Positions 1 through 6,560 are shown, counted from the stretch's first letter. The stretch: 7,820 nt of DNA from an uncultured Flavobacteriales bacterium (GCA_903879765.1 CAIRMS010000048.1:1-7820); one strand, 5' to 3'. Notes: a model not told the origin generated them from the letters alone. Made by a program: numbers and translations.

Positions 1-345
1 AAATCGAAATAAATTCAATTTCGCAGGGGTATTCATTTGTAAAACGGTCGCACTTTCTGTGCTTAAAGCACCACCATTTGCACCACCTAGTAATTTACTT
101 GAGCCACCATTTTTGTGCTTGATAAGAGACCCGTTGATGTCACTTGTATCAACTTTCTGTATGATTTTGGAGATATCTTTGGACACCTGTTTTTTCGGCG
201 AAAAAATATTTTCGATGCGTAAAAACTGCCAGTTTACACCTAGAAATTTACCTCCGCCATCTGGAATAAAATAGGCGGGAATCAGCAGAAGAGAAAGCAC
301 AAGTATTACAAAAAGTAGAACTTGATAAGGTCGAAATTTTTTCAC
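1..345 (-). CDS. Membrane-anchored protein, N-terminal part only; possibly a Bacteroidota SGNH/GDSL-type hydrolase
   Basis: The first 115 codons of this gene are open to the window edge, so the C-terminus lies outside. The start is GTG at 345 with an in-frame TAG four codons upstream (355-357), so no earlier start is possible. Residues 2-6 are basic (KKFRP) and residues 8-27 form one hydrophobic helix, giving a signal anchor with the rest outside the cytoplasm. A short segment rich in G and aromatics follows (PDGGGKFLGVNWQFL, 28-42), then a polar, S/G/N-rich linker (about 70-105). This order (anchor, 'P-DGG...W-FL', PKKQ, low-complexity linker) resembles the start of large Bacteroidota SGNH-hydrolase-like proteins whose GDSQIE catalytic block comes later. 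That is from memory of the family; the catalytic part is not visible here. The gene is divergent from the DUF255 gene and has a strong promoter match upstream. Coding status is fairly secure; function is weak. Confidence 0.7.
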   Translation of the reverse strand, partial: MKKFRPYQVLLFVILVLSLLLIPAYFIPDGGGKFLGVNWQFLRIENIFSPKKQVSKDISKIIQKVDTSDINGSLIKHKNGGSSKLLGGANGGALSTESATVLQMNTPAKLNLFRF

Positions 346-362
346 GGGATGGTTCTATTCAA

Positions 363-394
363 CAAATATAGGTTTTCTTTGTTTTTTAATCAAA
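363..394 (-). promoter_or_regulatory. Bacteroidota-type promoter (TTTG-N20-TATATTTG) for the left-edge gene
   Basis: On the minus strand, TTTG (391-394) is followed by exactly 20 nt and then TATATTTG (363-370). This matches the -33 TTTG / -7 TAnnTTTG arrangement known for the primary sigma factor of Bacteroidota. Transcription would begin near 356, leaving a leader of about 11 nt before the GTG at 345. The -33 box lies only 4 nt from the ATG of the divergent gene at 399, so the whole control region of both genes is squeezed into about 50 nt. A much weaker -7-like TAGGTTTT on the plus strand (369-376) is the only candidate I see for the 399 gene. Confidence 0.7.
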
Positions 395-398
395 TACT

Positions 399-2387
399 AT
401 GCAAATTTCAAATCAACTTAGTAAAGAATCATCTCCGTATTTGATTCAACACGCACATCATCCCGTTCATTGGGTTCCTTGGAGCAATGCGGCTTTTAAG
501 GAAGCCAAGCGCCTGAATAAAATGGTGTTAATTAGTATAGGTTATTCTGCATGCCATTGGTGTCATGTGATGGCACACGAATGTTTTGAAGATCAGGAGG
601 TCGCAGATTTAATGAACGCACATTTCGTAAACATCAAAGTGGACCGAGAGGAACGTCCTGATGTCGATCAAGTATATATGTCAGCTGTTCAACTCATGAC
701 GCAAAGAGGTGGTTGGCCATTGAATTGTATCACGCTTCCTGATGGACGCCCAATTTATGGTGGAACATATTTCCCAAAAGAGCAATGGATACATATTTTA
801 AAGTCCCTAGTCTATACGTTTCAAAATGACTTTGCTAAAGTGGAAGAATATGCCACGAAACTGCACGAAGGACTCAGCATAAATGAATTAATAACAATTC
901 CACAGCACGAACCAAATCTTCAAAGTGAAAAATTAGTAGAGTTAGTTGCACGATGGAAAAAGCAATTTGATTGGATAGAAGGCGGAATGAGTCGGGCTCC
1001 GAAATTTCCCATGCCAACTAATTATGCATATCTATTAGCACATAGTAAGTTTTTCAAGGACGAAAAGTTGCAAGAATATGTTCGTTTGACCTTGGACAAA
1101 ATGGCGTTTGGAGGCATTTACGATCAAATCGGCGGCGGCTTTACGCGTTATTCCGTGGACATGATCTGGAAGGTCCCTCATTTTGAGAAAATGCTTTACG
1201 ATAATGCTCAGTTGATGGAATTATATGCGCTTGGCCATGAAGCTTTTCATGTGGACGCATACCGAGTAATCGTGGAAGAAATCTTCACGTGGTTAAAGCG
1301 TGAAATGAAAGATGATTCCGGAGCATATTATAGTGCGATAGATGCGGATAGTGAAGGTGAGGAAGGAAAATATTATTGTTGGAATGAAACTGAATTAAAA
1401 TCGATTATTTTAACAGACTATCCACTTTTTGCAGATTATTATTCTGTTTCCAATCGCGGTTTCTGGGAGGAAGATAAATACATCCCCTTAAAAACACAAA
1501 GCGATAGTGATTTTGCGAAGAAATGGAACCTCGACTTGGAAGTCCTTGAAAGAAAAGTAGCTGATTGGAAATCCGTGCTTTTATCAGAGCGTCAAAAAAG
1601 AGTCGCTCCAGGACTAGACCATAAATGCCTTACTTCCTGGAATGCTCAACTAATCAAAGGAATGTGTCAAGCGTACAATTCCTTGCGTCAAGAAGAGTTT
1701 TTAATCGAAGCACGAAAAATCGGCAAATGGATGCTTTCAAATCAACTTCATTCAAGTGACCATTTATATCATGTAAACACAAATGGCGTCCCAAGTATAG
1801 ATGGATTTCTCGAAGATTACGCACATGCTATTGATGCGTTTATTCAATTGTATCAACGAACGGGTGAGTTAAGTTGGTTAGAACAGGCGAATAAATGGGC
1901 GCTTTTGGTGGAAGAGGAATTCATGCATCCAGAAAGCAAAATGTGTTACTTCACCTCAAATGATTCGCAATTGGTTGTTCGTAAAATGGAAATTCACGAC
2001 AATGTCATTCCTTCTAGTAACTCCGTAATAGCGCGTAATTTTTACAGACTTGGAACCTATTTCCGTGAAGAGCGTTGGATTGAAAACGCACGTCAAATGC
2101 TCGCCAACATGTACGATGGAATGGAAACCTACGGATCAGGTTATTCCAATTGGGCACAGTTGTTATTAGAAATGAATCAAGGATTGACAGAAGTACACAT
2201 TATGGAAGTTCAAACGAGTGAAATTGTTACCTGGCCAGAAAACACTCTTCTGTCATTTCACAAGGAACTTCCCATGTCAGCAAGTTATGCTCTTGGAATT
2301 TTTGTTTGTGCAAAGGGTACATGTTACCCAAAATTATCCACGTTGATCGAAGTAAAAAACCTGATAGCGGAGGAAATCAATTCATAG
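399..2387 (+). CDS. DUF255 / YyaL-type thioredoxin domain-containing protein
   Basis: This is a complete 662-residue member of the DUF255 (Spermatogenesis-associated protein 20, B. subtilis YyaL) family, close to the usual bacterial length of about 680. The N-terminal thioredoxin-like domain (about 1-165) carries the family signatures SPYL-QHAHHPV-W (12-25), a redox-type CHWC motif (C52/C55), DREERPD (82-88), GGWP (104-107) and GGTYFP (121-126). A helical (alpha/alpha)6-barrel-like body follows, with GGMSRAPKFPMP (195-206) and the conserved block GGIYDQIGGGFTRYSVD...VPHFEKMLYDNAQ (238-271). The end carries the family's typical C-x4-C (C637, C642). No signal peptide is present, so it should be cytosolic. 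The biochemical role of the family is not settled; the barrel resembles sugar epimerases and glycosidases, but no substrate can be named. Start at ATG 399 fits the conserved N-terminus; no Shine-Dalgarno is evident. It appears monocistronic, with no obvious hairpin terminator after the stop. Confidence 0.95.
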   Translation: MQISNQLSKESSPYLIQHAHHPVHWVPWSNAAFKEAKRLNKMVLISIGYSACHWCHVMAHECFEDQEVADLMNAHFVNIKVDREERPDVDQVYMSAVQLMTQRGGWPLNCITLPDGRPIYGGTYFPKEQWIHILKSLVYTFQNDFAKVEEYATKLHEGLSINELITIPQHEPNLQSEKLVELVARWKKQFDWIEGGMSRAPKFPMPTNYAYLLAHSKFFKDEKLQEYVRLTLDKMAFGGIYDQIGGGFTRYSVDMIWKVPHFEKMLYDNAQLMELYALGHEAFHVDAYRVIVEEIFTWLKREMKDDSGAYYSAIDADSEGEEGKYYCWNETELKSIILTDYPLFADYYSVSNRGFWEEDKYIPLKTQSDSDFAKKWNLDLEVLERKVADWKSVLLSERQKRVAPGLDHKCLTSWNAQLIKGMCQAYNSLRQEEFLIEARKIGKWMLSNQLHSSDHLYHVNTNGVPSIDGFLEDYAHAIDAFIQLYQRTGELSWLEQANKWALLVEEEFMHPESKMCYFTSNDSQLVVRKMEIHDNVIPSSNSVIARNFYRLGTYFREERWIENARQMLANMYDGMETYGSGYSNWAQLLLEMNQGLTEVHIMEVQTSEIVTWPENTLLSFHKELPMSASYALGIFVCAKGTCYPKLSTLIEVKNLIAEEINS

Positions 2388-2642
2388 TTAATCTTGACAT
2401 ACTAAACACGATTCGGTTCATAAGCAAAGGAGTTAACGTGAAATCCACCAAAGAAGGATTTGAAAAAAGATTTATTAGAAGGAGAATCCTATTGCTAAAA
2501 TGATGCTTGAGATACTTGATACACTATCCGAGTTCGAACTATCTTGAATCAAAGAATATCAAACAGAGGGAGATAGTGAAAACGAAAGAACGTGGCCTAT
2601 AGAACAAGTAAAGTATTAAAAGTGTCGAAGTAAGGAATCTGA
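2388..2642. other. Intergenic stretch between convergent genes, no supported gene
   Basis: I find no convincing gene in these 255 nt on either strand. On the plus strand there are two very short frames: GTG at about 2439 preceded by AAGGAG (21 codons), and ATG at 2501 overlapping its TGA (15 codons). Neither resembles anything I recognise. An imperfect inverted repeat (ACTATCT...AGATAGT, about 26 nt loop, roughly 2539-2579) is too loosely spaced to call a terminator. The SD-like AAGGAG motifs and a TTGACA (2394-2399) are unlike the rest of the window and could be remnants of foreign DNA, but this is not established. Confidence 0.5.
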
Positions 2643-2996
2643 TTAAGGTGTGGGTTTTGAATATGATAAACGAAACGGCTCTCCGTTTAGATAATATTGT
2701 GAGTCTAATTCATTGTAATATTGGATATCTAATGATTTATCATTGTATATATTCATTACGAAATAATCTCCTGTGGTACAAATGCATTTGTATACTGTAT
2801 AATTTATTGTACCAGCCACTTTTGTCTCCACTTCGTTACAAGTAGCCTTTTGAGTATTTACTCCGCCTGATTCATTTGTCCATTTAACAGTAAGTGAGGT
2901 TCCTGTTTTGACCAATTTAGAGCCTACTTTCTGATAAGTTTGACCAAACATAAAAGCACTATTGATAGTTAATAATGAGAATAGAAAATATTTCAT
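2643..2996 (-). CDS. Small exported protein of unknown function
   Basis: This is a 117-residue protein read from ATG at 2996. A longer frame from TTG at 3014 would add six residues (MFKKTI), but the ATG gives a better signal peptide (MKYFLFSLLTINSAFMFGQ) with cleavage likely around residue 19, and the -7 box at 3012-3019 would place the RNA start downstream of the TTG. The mature part of about 98 residues is rich in T, Y, N and S, with many alternating hydrophobic positions suggesting a beta structure, and has three cysteines (C53, C71, C73 in a CIC motif). There is no lipobox and no recognisable domain. It should be periplasmic or surface-exposed. It has its own -7 box and sits behind a terminator, so it is probably transcribed alone. 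I do not recognise the family. Coding status rests on the clean signal peptide, the promoter match and the uninterrupted frame. Confidence 0.7.
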   Translation of the reverse strand: MKYFLFSLLTINSAFMFGQTYQKVGSKLVKTGTSLTVKWTNESGGVNTQKATCNEVETKVAGTINYTVYKCICTTGDYFVMNIYNDKSLDIQYYNELDSQYYLNGEPFRLSYSKPTP

Positions 2997-3011
2997 AATA
3001 GTTTTTTTAAA

Positions 3012-3019
3012 CAAATTTA
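3012..3019 (-). promoter_or_regulatory. Putative -7 box TAAATTTG for the small exported protein
   Basis: The minus-strand octamer TAAATTTG matches the Bacteroidota -7 consensus TAnnTTTG and ends 15 nt before the ATG at 2996, so transcription would begin a few bases downstream, leaving a leader of about 10 nt. There is no TTTG at the expected 19-21 nt upstream distance, because that position is occupied by the terminator hairpin (a TTTG lies at only about 10-11 nt). The call rests on the -7 element and its position. Confidence 0.45.
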
Positions 3020-3030
3020 AAGCTTAGAAC

Positions 3031-3063
3031 AAAAAAGGGAAGCCATTGGGCCTCCTTTTTTTT
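3031..3063 (-). terminator. Intrinsic terminator, probably bidirectional
   Basis: An A-tract/stem/T-tract structure: AAAAAAGGGAAGCC, loop ATTG, then GGCCTCC and a run of T. The arms pair over about 13 positions with one A-C mismatch and one G-T wobble, and either strand ends in a T-run after the stem. On the minus strand it would end transcripts from the DUF2892 gene (stop at 3148), about 85 nt downstream of that stop, and insulate the small exported protein gene that follows. No minus-strand gene reads into it from the other side, so plus-strand termination is possible but has no obvious client. Confidence 0.75.
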
Positions 3064-3147
3064 ATTTAGTTCTAATTTTAACGTAACCTGCTACCCAGCG
3101 CTAAGCACCTTGAAAGCGGCGACGAAACTTATCTCAGATGAAATCAA

Positions 3148-3354
3148 TTAAGATTTAACCTTGCACGTGTTCCATCCAAATAGGGAATACAGTCCACAAA
3201 AAGACGTGTAAGAAGTTACGATTAACATTGCCGCAATAATCAATGCAACAGCATTCCAAGTGGAAGGTAATAAATCCATCAATGAAACAATTAACAGTAT
3301 CATCGCAATCGCATTACGAATTAAACGATCCTTATTTCCCATGTTTTTTTTCAT
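3148..3354 (-). CDS. DUF2892 (YgaP-like transmembrane domain) small membrane protein
   Basis: A 68-residue protein with the layout of the DUF2892 family: a short N-terminus MKKNMGNKDRLIRN, two closely spaced transmembrane helices (about 12-30 and 34-50), then a cytosolic-type tail with the family signature TSYTSFCGLYSLFGWNTC (C53 and C64). In other bacteria this domain is found alone or fused to rhodanese domains, as in E. coli YgaP, and is linked loosely to sulfur chemistry; the standalone form has no firm function. The start is ATG 3354; a second ATG at 3342 (M5) is possible because the -7 box lies so close upstream, but family members commonly begin MKKNMG. It lies 55 nt behind the transketolase C-terminal gene, with its own putative promoter in that gap, and is followed by a good terminator at 3031-3063. 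Confidence 0.88.
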   Translation of the reverse strand: MKKNMGNKDRLIRNAIAMILLIVSLMDLLPSTWNAVALIIAAMLIVTSYTSFCGLYSLFGWNTCKVKS

Positions 3355-3358
3355 AAGA

Positions 3359-3366
3359 CAAAGGTA
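3359..3366 (-). promoter_or_regulatory. Putative -7 box TACCTTTG for the DUF2892 gene
   Basis: The minus-strand octamer TACCTTTG is an exact match to TAnnTTTG. It ends only 4 nt before the ATG at 3354, so transcription would start at or just inside the annotated start, giving a leaderless message or favouring the internal ATG at 3342. Upstream, a TTG (3389-3391) lies 22 nt away and a TTTTG slightly further, both a little longer than the usual spacing. The palindrome AAGTACTT (3370-3377) lies in the spacer and could bind a regulator. Confidence 0.5.
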
Positions 3367-3409
3367 CGTAAGTACTTGGTTCTGATAGCAACAAAAGTTA
3401 CAAGAATGT

Positions 3410-4363
3410 TTATGCTTTTCGTGCGATGGCTTTCATAGCTGCATTCACTACATCTTGTGTATCGATGCCGTATTTCGTCATCAATTCCATGGGCGTTCCG
3501 CTTTCACCGAAAGAATCGTTAACAGCTACATACTCTTGTGGACAAGGCAATTCTCTACTTAATACTTGAGAAACAGCCTCTCCTAATCCGCCATTCATCA
3601 TGTGCTCTTCCGCTGTCACTACGCATCCAGTTTTACCCGCTGATGCTAAAATCGCTTGAACATCCAATGGCTTAATGGTATGCATATTAATTAATTCCGC
3701 AGAAATTCCTTTCTCTTTCAAGATAGCAAGTGCTTCAATGGATTTCCAAACTAGGTGTCCACATGCGATGATGGTTACATCTGTTCCCTCAGCTAATACA
3801 TCTGCTTTCCCTATCACAAATTTCGCATCGGGTTTCACAAAGATTGGCATCACTGGGCGACCAAATCTTAGGTAAACTGGACCATTGTGTTCAGCAATCG
3901 CAATAGTTGCTTGTTTTGTTTGATTAAAGTCAGCAGGAACAATCACAGTCATGTTTGGCAACATACGCATCATTCCGATATCTTCTAAAATTTGGTGTGT
4001 TGCCCCATCTTCACCTAGGGTAAGTCCAGCGTGTGAAGCACATATTTTCACGTTTTTCTGCGAGTATGCGACTGATTGACGAATTTGATCGTAAACGCGT
4101 CCCGTCGAGAAATTGGCAAATGTACCTGTATATGGAATTTTTCCACCAATGGTCATACCTGCTGCTAGTCCAATCATGTTTGCTTCAGCGATACCCGCTT
4201 GAAAAAAACGTTCTGGATTTTCTTTTTGGAAGGCATCCATTTTCAAGGAACCAGTTAAGTCAGCACACAATGCGACAACATCTGGATTCGTGCGTCCTAA
4301 TTCCGCTAATCCTTCTCCAAATCCCGATCGCGTGTCTTTGTTTCCTAGTATTTCAAATTCCAT
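3410..4363 (-). CDS. Transketolase, C-terminal subunit
   Basis: This 317-residue protein is the C-terminal half of a split transketolase: a pyrimidine-binding (Pyr) domain at about 1-175 followed by the transketolase C-terminal domain at about 190-310. Together with the N-terminal subunit at 5718-6560 it would transfer two-carbon ketol units between sugar phosphates in the cytosolic pentose phosphate pathway. Visible landmarks are ADLTGS (34-39), the catalytic glutamate in GIAEANM (E60), which activates the aminopyrimidine of thiamine diphosphate, and the conserved HAGLTLGEDGATHQ (111-124). There is no signal peptide. Length is normal for the split form. It starts 2 nt after the stop of the VWA gene (TAA-TT-ATG), with no Shine-Dalgarno, so its translation probably depends on ribosomes leaving that gene. 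It is the last gene of a three-gene operon; I see no terminator in the 55 nt after its stop, so read-through into the DUF2892 gene is possible. Confidence 0.95.
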   Translation of the reverse strand: MEFEILGNKDTRSGFGEGLAELGRTNPDVVALCADLTGSLKMDAFQKENPERFFQAGIAEANMIGLAAGMTIGGKIPYTGTFANFSTGRVYDQIRQSVAYSQKNVKICASHAGLTLGEDGATHQILEDIGMMRMLPNMTVIVPADFNQTKQATIAIAEHNGPVYLRFGRPVMPIFVKPDAKFVIGKADVLAEGTDVTIIACGHLVWKSIEALAILKEKGISAELINMHTIKPLDVQAILASAGKTGCVVTAEEHMMNGGLGEAVSQVLSRELPCPQEYVAVNDSFGESGTPMELMTKYGIDTQDVVNAAMKAIARKA

Positions 4364-4365
4364 AA

Positions 4366-5718
4366 TTATAAATTTAATGAGAGTGTTTTATTTGAATCGA
4401 TTCTAAACTTTTTTTCTTTTGTATATGCGCTCGACTTTTGGTCTTTTTCGCGGTAAACAATTTTATAATTTCCGGGTTGCAAGGACCATTTACCTTCTAA
4501 TGGACCTTCATCGATGTTGCAAACCCATTCCCACTGGTCCGTTTGACGTTCATAGAATATTTGTCCGACTGTTGCTTTCGCAACTGAATATTGAAATATT
4601 CCAGCTGGAACAACATCAATATACGTCGTTTTACTTTGAGTGATCTCTACGCGTTGATACGTTCTTGGTAAGGTGAAAATTTCCACATCATATGTCCCGA
4701 CGATGTATTTCTGTGTTGAATTTAAATTTTGTGCATGCAAGGTTCTGCCTTCATCTTTGAGAGATACACGCATTTGAAAGCTTGGATTCTGCGTGTTTCT
4801 ACTTGCTGTAAATTTTAAATAACCTTGCGGTGCGTCCACGACAATCGTATTGTGTGTGTGTTTTTGAAGGATGATTCCTTTTTTCTCCAGTCTTGGAAGT
4901 GTGTTCACTACTAAATCATATTTCAAATCCGGGTCTAAAACCAATGTGTCCGGGAGGTTTTTGCGGTTTAAAGTATGGGTAAAGGTGTATTTTAATTTGG
5001 AAGTCCCACTTTCGTAAAAGAACATCGTGACATTCGTTTCGAGTGGTTTTTTTGTGATGTCATTTAAGTTGACTTGAACAGTCGTGTTAACGAGTGTTTT
5101 TGAAATAATGGATGATAACACATTTTTGAAAGACTCCTTACTTTCCGCATCTGAATAAGCACCGATACAATCAAATTTATCCAAATAGGACAAATCCATT
5201 CCTAATCCGATAACAAATGGTGTCACTTTCACCCCTTTATCTTTTAATTTTCGGGCAATGATACACGGGTCATTGTCACACGATTCCAGGCCGTCTGTAA
5301 TTAGGATAATAAAGTTTCTTGCCAGTGTATCCGGAAAATCTCCAGCAGCTGCTTCGAGGGAACGAGCGATTGGTGTACATCCCTTCGCTTGTATAGACTT
5401 TACCTTCAACTTAATTGCATCCACCGTATTTGCTCCGAACGGAACTTCCAATTTGGTATCACTACAATCTTGGTAAGTATTGGTAACGGGAGTTTGATGC
5501 CCGTATACGCGTAAAGCAATTTCCAAATTTGGAATTCCTCTTAATTTTTCCACTTCTTGAATCAAGACTTCCTTGGCAGCAATAATGCGTGTTTGGTTAT
5601 TGTTCCAATCCACATTCATGCTATTCGATGCATCCAAAATAAACAATATACGCGTGTTTTTTTGCGTCCAGCCGAAACTAGCAATACAAATAAACAATAC
5701 GCATATCCACTGTTTCAT
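4366..5718 (-). CDS. Exported VWA-domain protein with intact MIDAS, inside the transketolase operon
   Basis: A 450-residue protein with a signal peptide (residues 1-18, ending FGWTQ) and no lipobox. A von Willebrand factor A domain covers about 22-210 with every metal-ion-dependent adhesion site element: DASNS (D29, S31, S33), T115 in GCTPIARS and D142 in ITDGLES. It should therefore bind a divalent cation and a protein ligand. Several cysteines (85, 114, 147, 152, 184) could form disulfides in the periplasm. Residues about 212-450 are beta-rich and look like three tandem units of about 75-85 residues: each ends in a T-rich strand (NTIVVDAP, KTTYIDVVP, KTLSLNL), and the first two share TLPR (273-276, 349-352). 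Such repeats follow VWA domains in other bacterial proteins. There is no T9SS C-terminal domain that I recognise. ATG overlaps the stop of the transketolase N-terminal gene by one base (TAATG). Molecular role unknown; cell-envelope adhesion or assembly is an inference. Confidence 0.92.
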   Translation of the reverse strand: MKQWICVLFICIASFGWTQKNTRILFILDASNSMNVDWNNNQTRIIAAKEVLIQEVEKLRGIPNLEIALRVYGHQTPVTNTYQDCSDTKLEVPFGANTVDAIKLKVKSIQAKGCTPIARSLEAAAGDFPDTLARNFIILITDGLESCDNDPCIIARKLKDKGVKVTPFVIGLGMDLSYLDKFDCIGAYSDAESKESFKNVLSSIISKTLVNTTVQVNLNDITKKPLETNVTMFFYESGTSKLKYTFTHTLNRKNLPDTLVLDPDLKYDLVVNTLPRLEKKGIILQKHTHNTIVVDAPQGYLKFTASRNTQNPSFQMRVSLKDEGRTLHAQNLNSTQKYIVGTYDVEIFTLPRTYQRVEITQSKTTYIDVVPAGIFQYSVAKATVGQIFYERQTDQWEWVCNIDEGPLEGKWSLQPGNYKIVYREKDQKSSAYTKEKKFRIDSNKTLSLNL

Positions 5719-6560
5719 TAATAATCACCTAAGGATTCTTCTAATTGTGCTAATGCTGCAGTAAGTTGTTCTGCATTTGGAGCAACACCATGCCATTTAT
5801 GAGACCCCATCATGTAATCAACACCTTGACCCATTTCTGTTTTCATAATGATGACTACTGGTTTACCTTTTCCACATAATGCTTTTGCTGCCGTCATTTT
5901 CGTACGGATATCTTCGAACTGATGTCCGTCCATCTCCAATACTTCCCAACCGAACGCTAACCATTTTTGTGCCAAGTTTCCTAAAGACATCACATCCTCT
6001 ACATCTCCATCAATTTGACGCCCATTGTAATCAATCGTTGCGATGAGGTTATCAACATTATTTGCAGCGGCATACATCGCAGCTTCCCAAATTTGGCCTT
6101 CTTGTAATTCTCCATCTCCATGTAGTGTATAAACAATACCTTGGTCTCCAGTCAACTTTTTCACTTGAGCTGCTCCTGCCGCAACAGAAAGACCTTGTCC
6201 TAATGAACCAGAAGCCATGCGAATTCCTGGCAGTTTTTTATCCGTCGAAGGGTGGCCTTGTAAGCGACTTGATAACTTTCTAAATGTCCCTAATTCAGCA
6301 ACTGGAAAATAACCAGCTCTTGCTAAAACACTGTACCAAACAGGTGAAATGTGTCCATTCGACAAGAAAAATAAATCCTCACCGATGCCATCCATGTCGA
6401 ATGTCTCCGCATTGAAGTTCATTTGCTCAAAATATAAAAAGCTTAAAAAATCGGCACAACCAAGCGACCCTCCAGGGTGACCTGAATTGACTGCTGAAAC
6501 CATACGAACGATGTCTCTTCTTACCTGAGAAGCTACTTTTTCTAATGCTGAATTCTCCAT
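5718..6560 (-). CDS. Transketolase, N-terminal subunit
   Basis: This 280-residue protein is the thiamine-diphosphate-binding N-terminal half of a split transketolase. The diphosphate/Mg motif is HGDGELQEG (147-155, D149) followed by the second metal ligand N179 in DYNG. Other family marks are SGHPGGSLG (26-34, with active-site H28), FLSNGHISP (65-73, H70), QGHPS (101-105) and SGSLGQGLS (118-126). It would pair with the C-terminal subunit at 3410-4363 to make one active site at the subunit interface; both are cytosolic. ATG 6560 is the only credible start, because an in-frame TAG lies four codons upstream. It is the first gene of the operon, with a -7 box (TAATTTTG) about 28 nt before the start. 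Its stop codon shares a base with the ATG of the VWA gene. Length is normal for the split form, found in many archaea and bacteria where the two halves are usually adjacent. Confidence 0.95.
   Translation of the reverse strand: MENSALEKVASQVRRDIVRMVSAVNSGHPGGSLGCADFLSFLYFEQMNFNAETFDMDGIGEDLFFLSNGHISPVWYSVLARAGYFPVAELGTFRKLSSRLQGHPSTDKKLPGIRMASGSLGQGLSVAAGAAQVKKLTGDQGIVYTLHGDGELQEGQIWEAAMYAAANNVDNLIATIDYNGRQIDGDVEDVMSLGNLAQKWLAFGWEVLEMDGHQFEDIRTKMTAAKALCGKGKPVVIIMKTEMGQGVDYMMGSHKWHGVAPNAEQLTAALAQLEESLGDY

Noticed and set aside
59..274. 71-codon plus-strand frame near the left edge
   Set aside because: It is antisense to the anchored minus-strand protein, which has a hydrophobic helix, a bounded start and a strong promoter.
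2394..2422. TTGACA with a possible -10 at 17 nt, as a sigma70-like promoter
   Set aside because: The -10 position reads TTCATA, a poor match, and Bacteroidota use a different promoter consensus; no supported gene follows.
2306..2503. 65-codon plus-strand frame overlapping the end of the DUF255 gene
   Set aside because: Its first 80 nt lie inside the conserved C-terminus of the DUF255 gene in another frame, and the translation resembles no protein; only the GTG sub-frame near 2439 has an SD-like motif.
2539..2579. ACTATCT...AGATAGT as a terminator for the DUF255 gene
   Set aside because: Only seven paired bases, a loop of about 26 nt and no T-run afterwards.
2997..3014. Upstream TTG start for the small exported protein at 2643-2996
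   Set aside because: The ATG at 2996 gives a cleaner signal peptide, and the -7 box at 3012-3019 overlaps the TTG, so the transcript would start after it.
4033..4365. 110-codon plus-strand frame
   Set aside because: It is antisense to the conserved Pyr domain of the transketolase C-terminal subunit and has no recognisable content.
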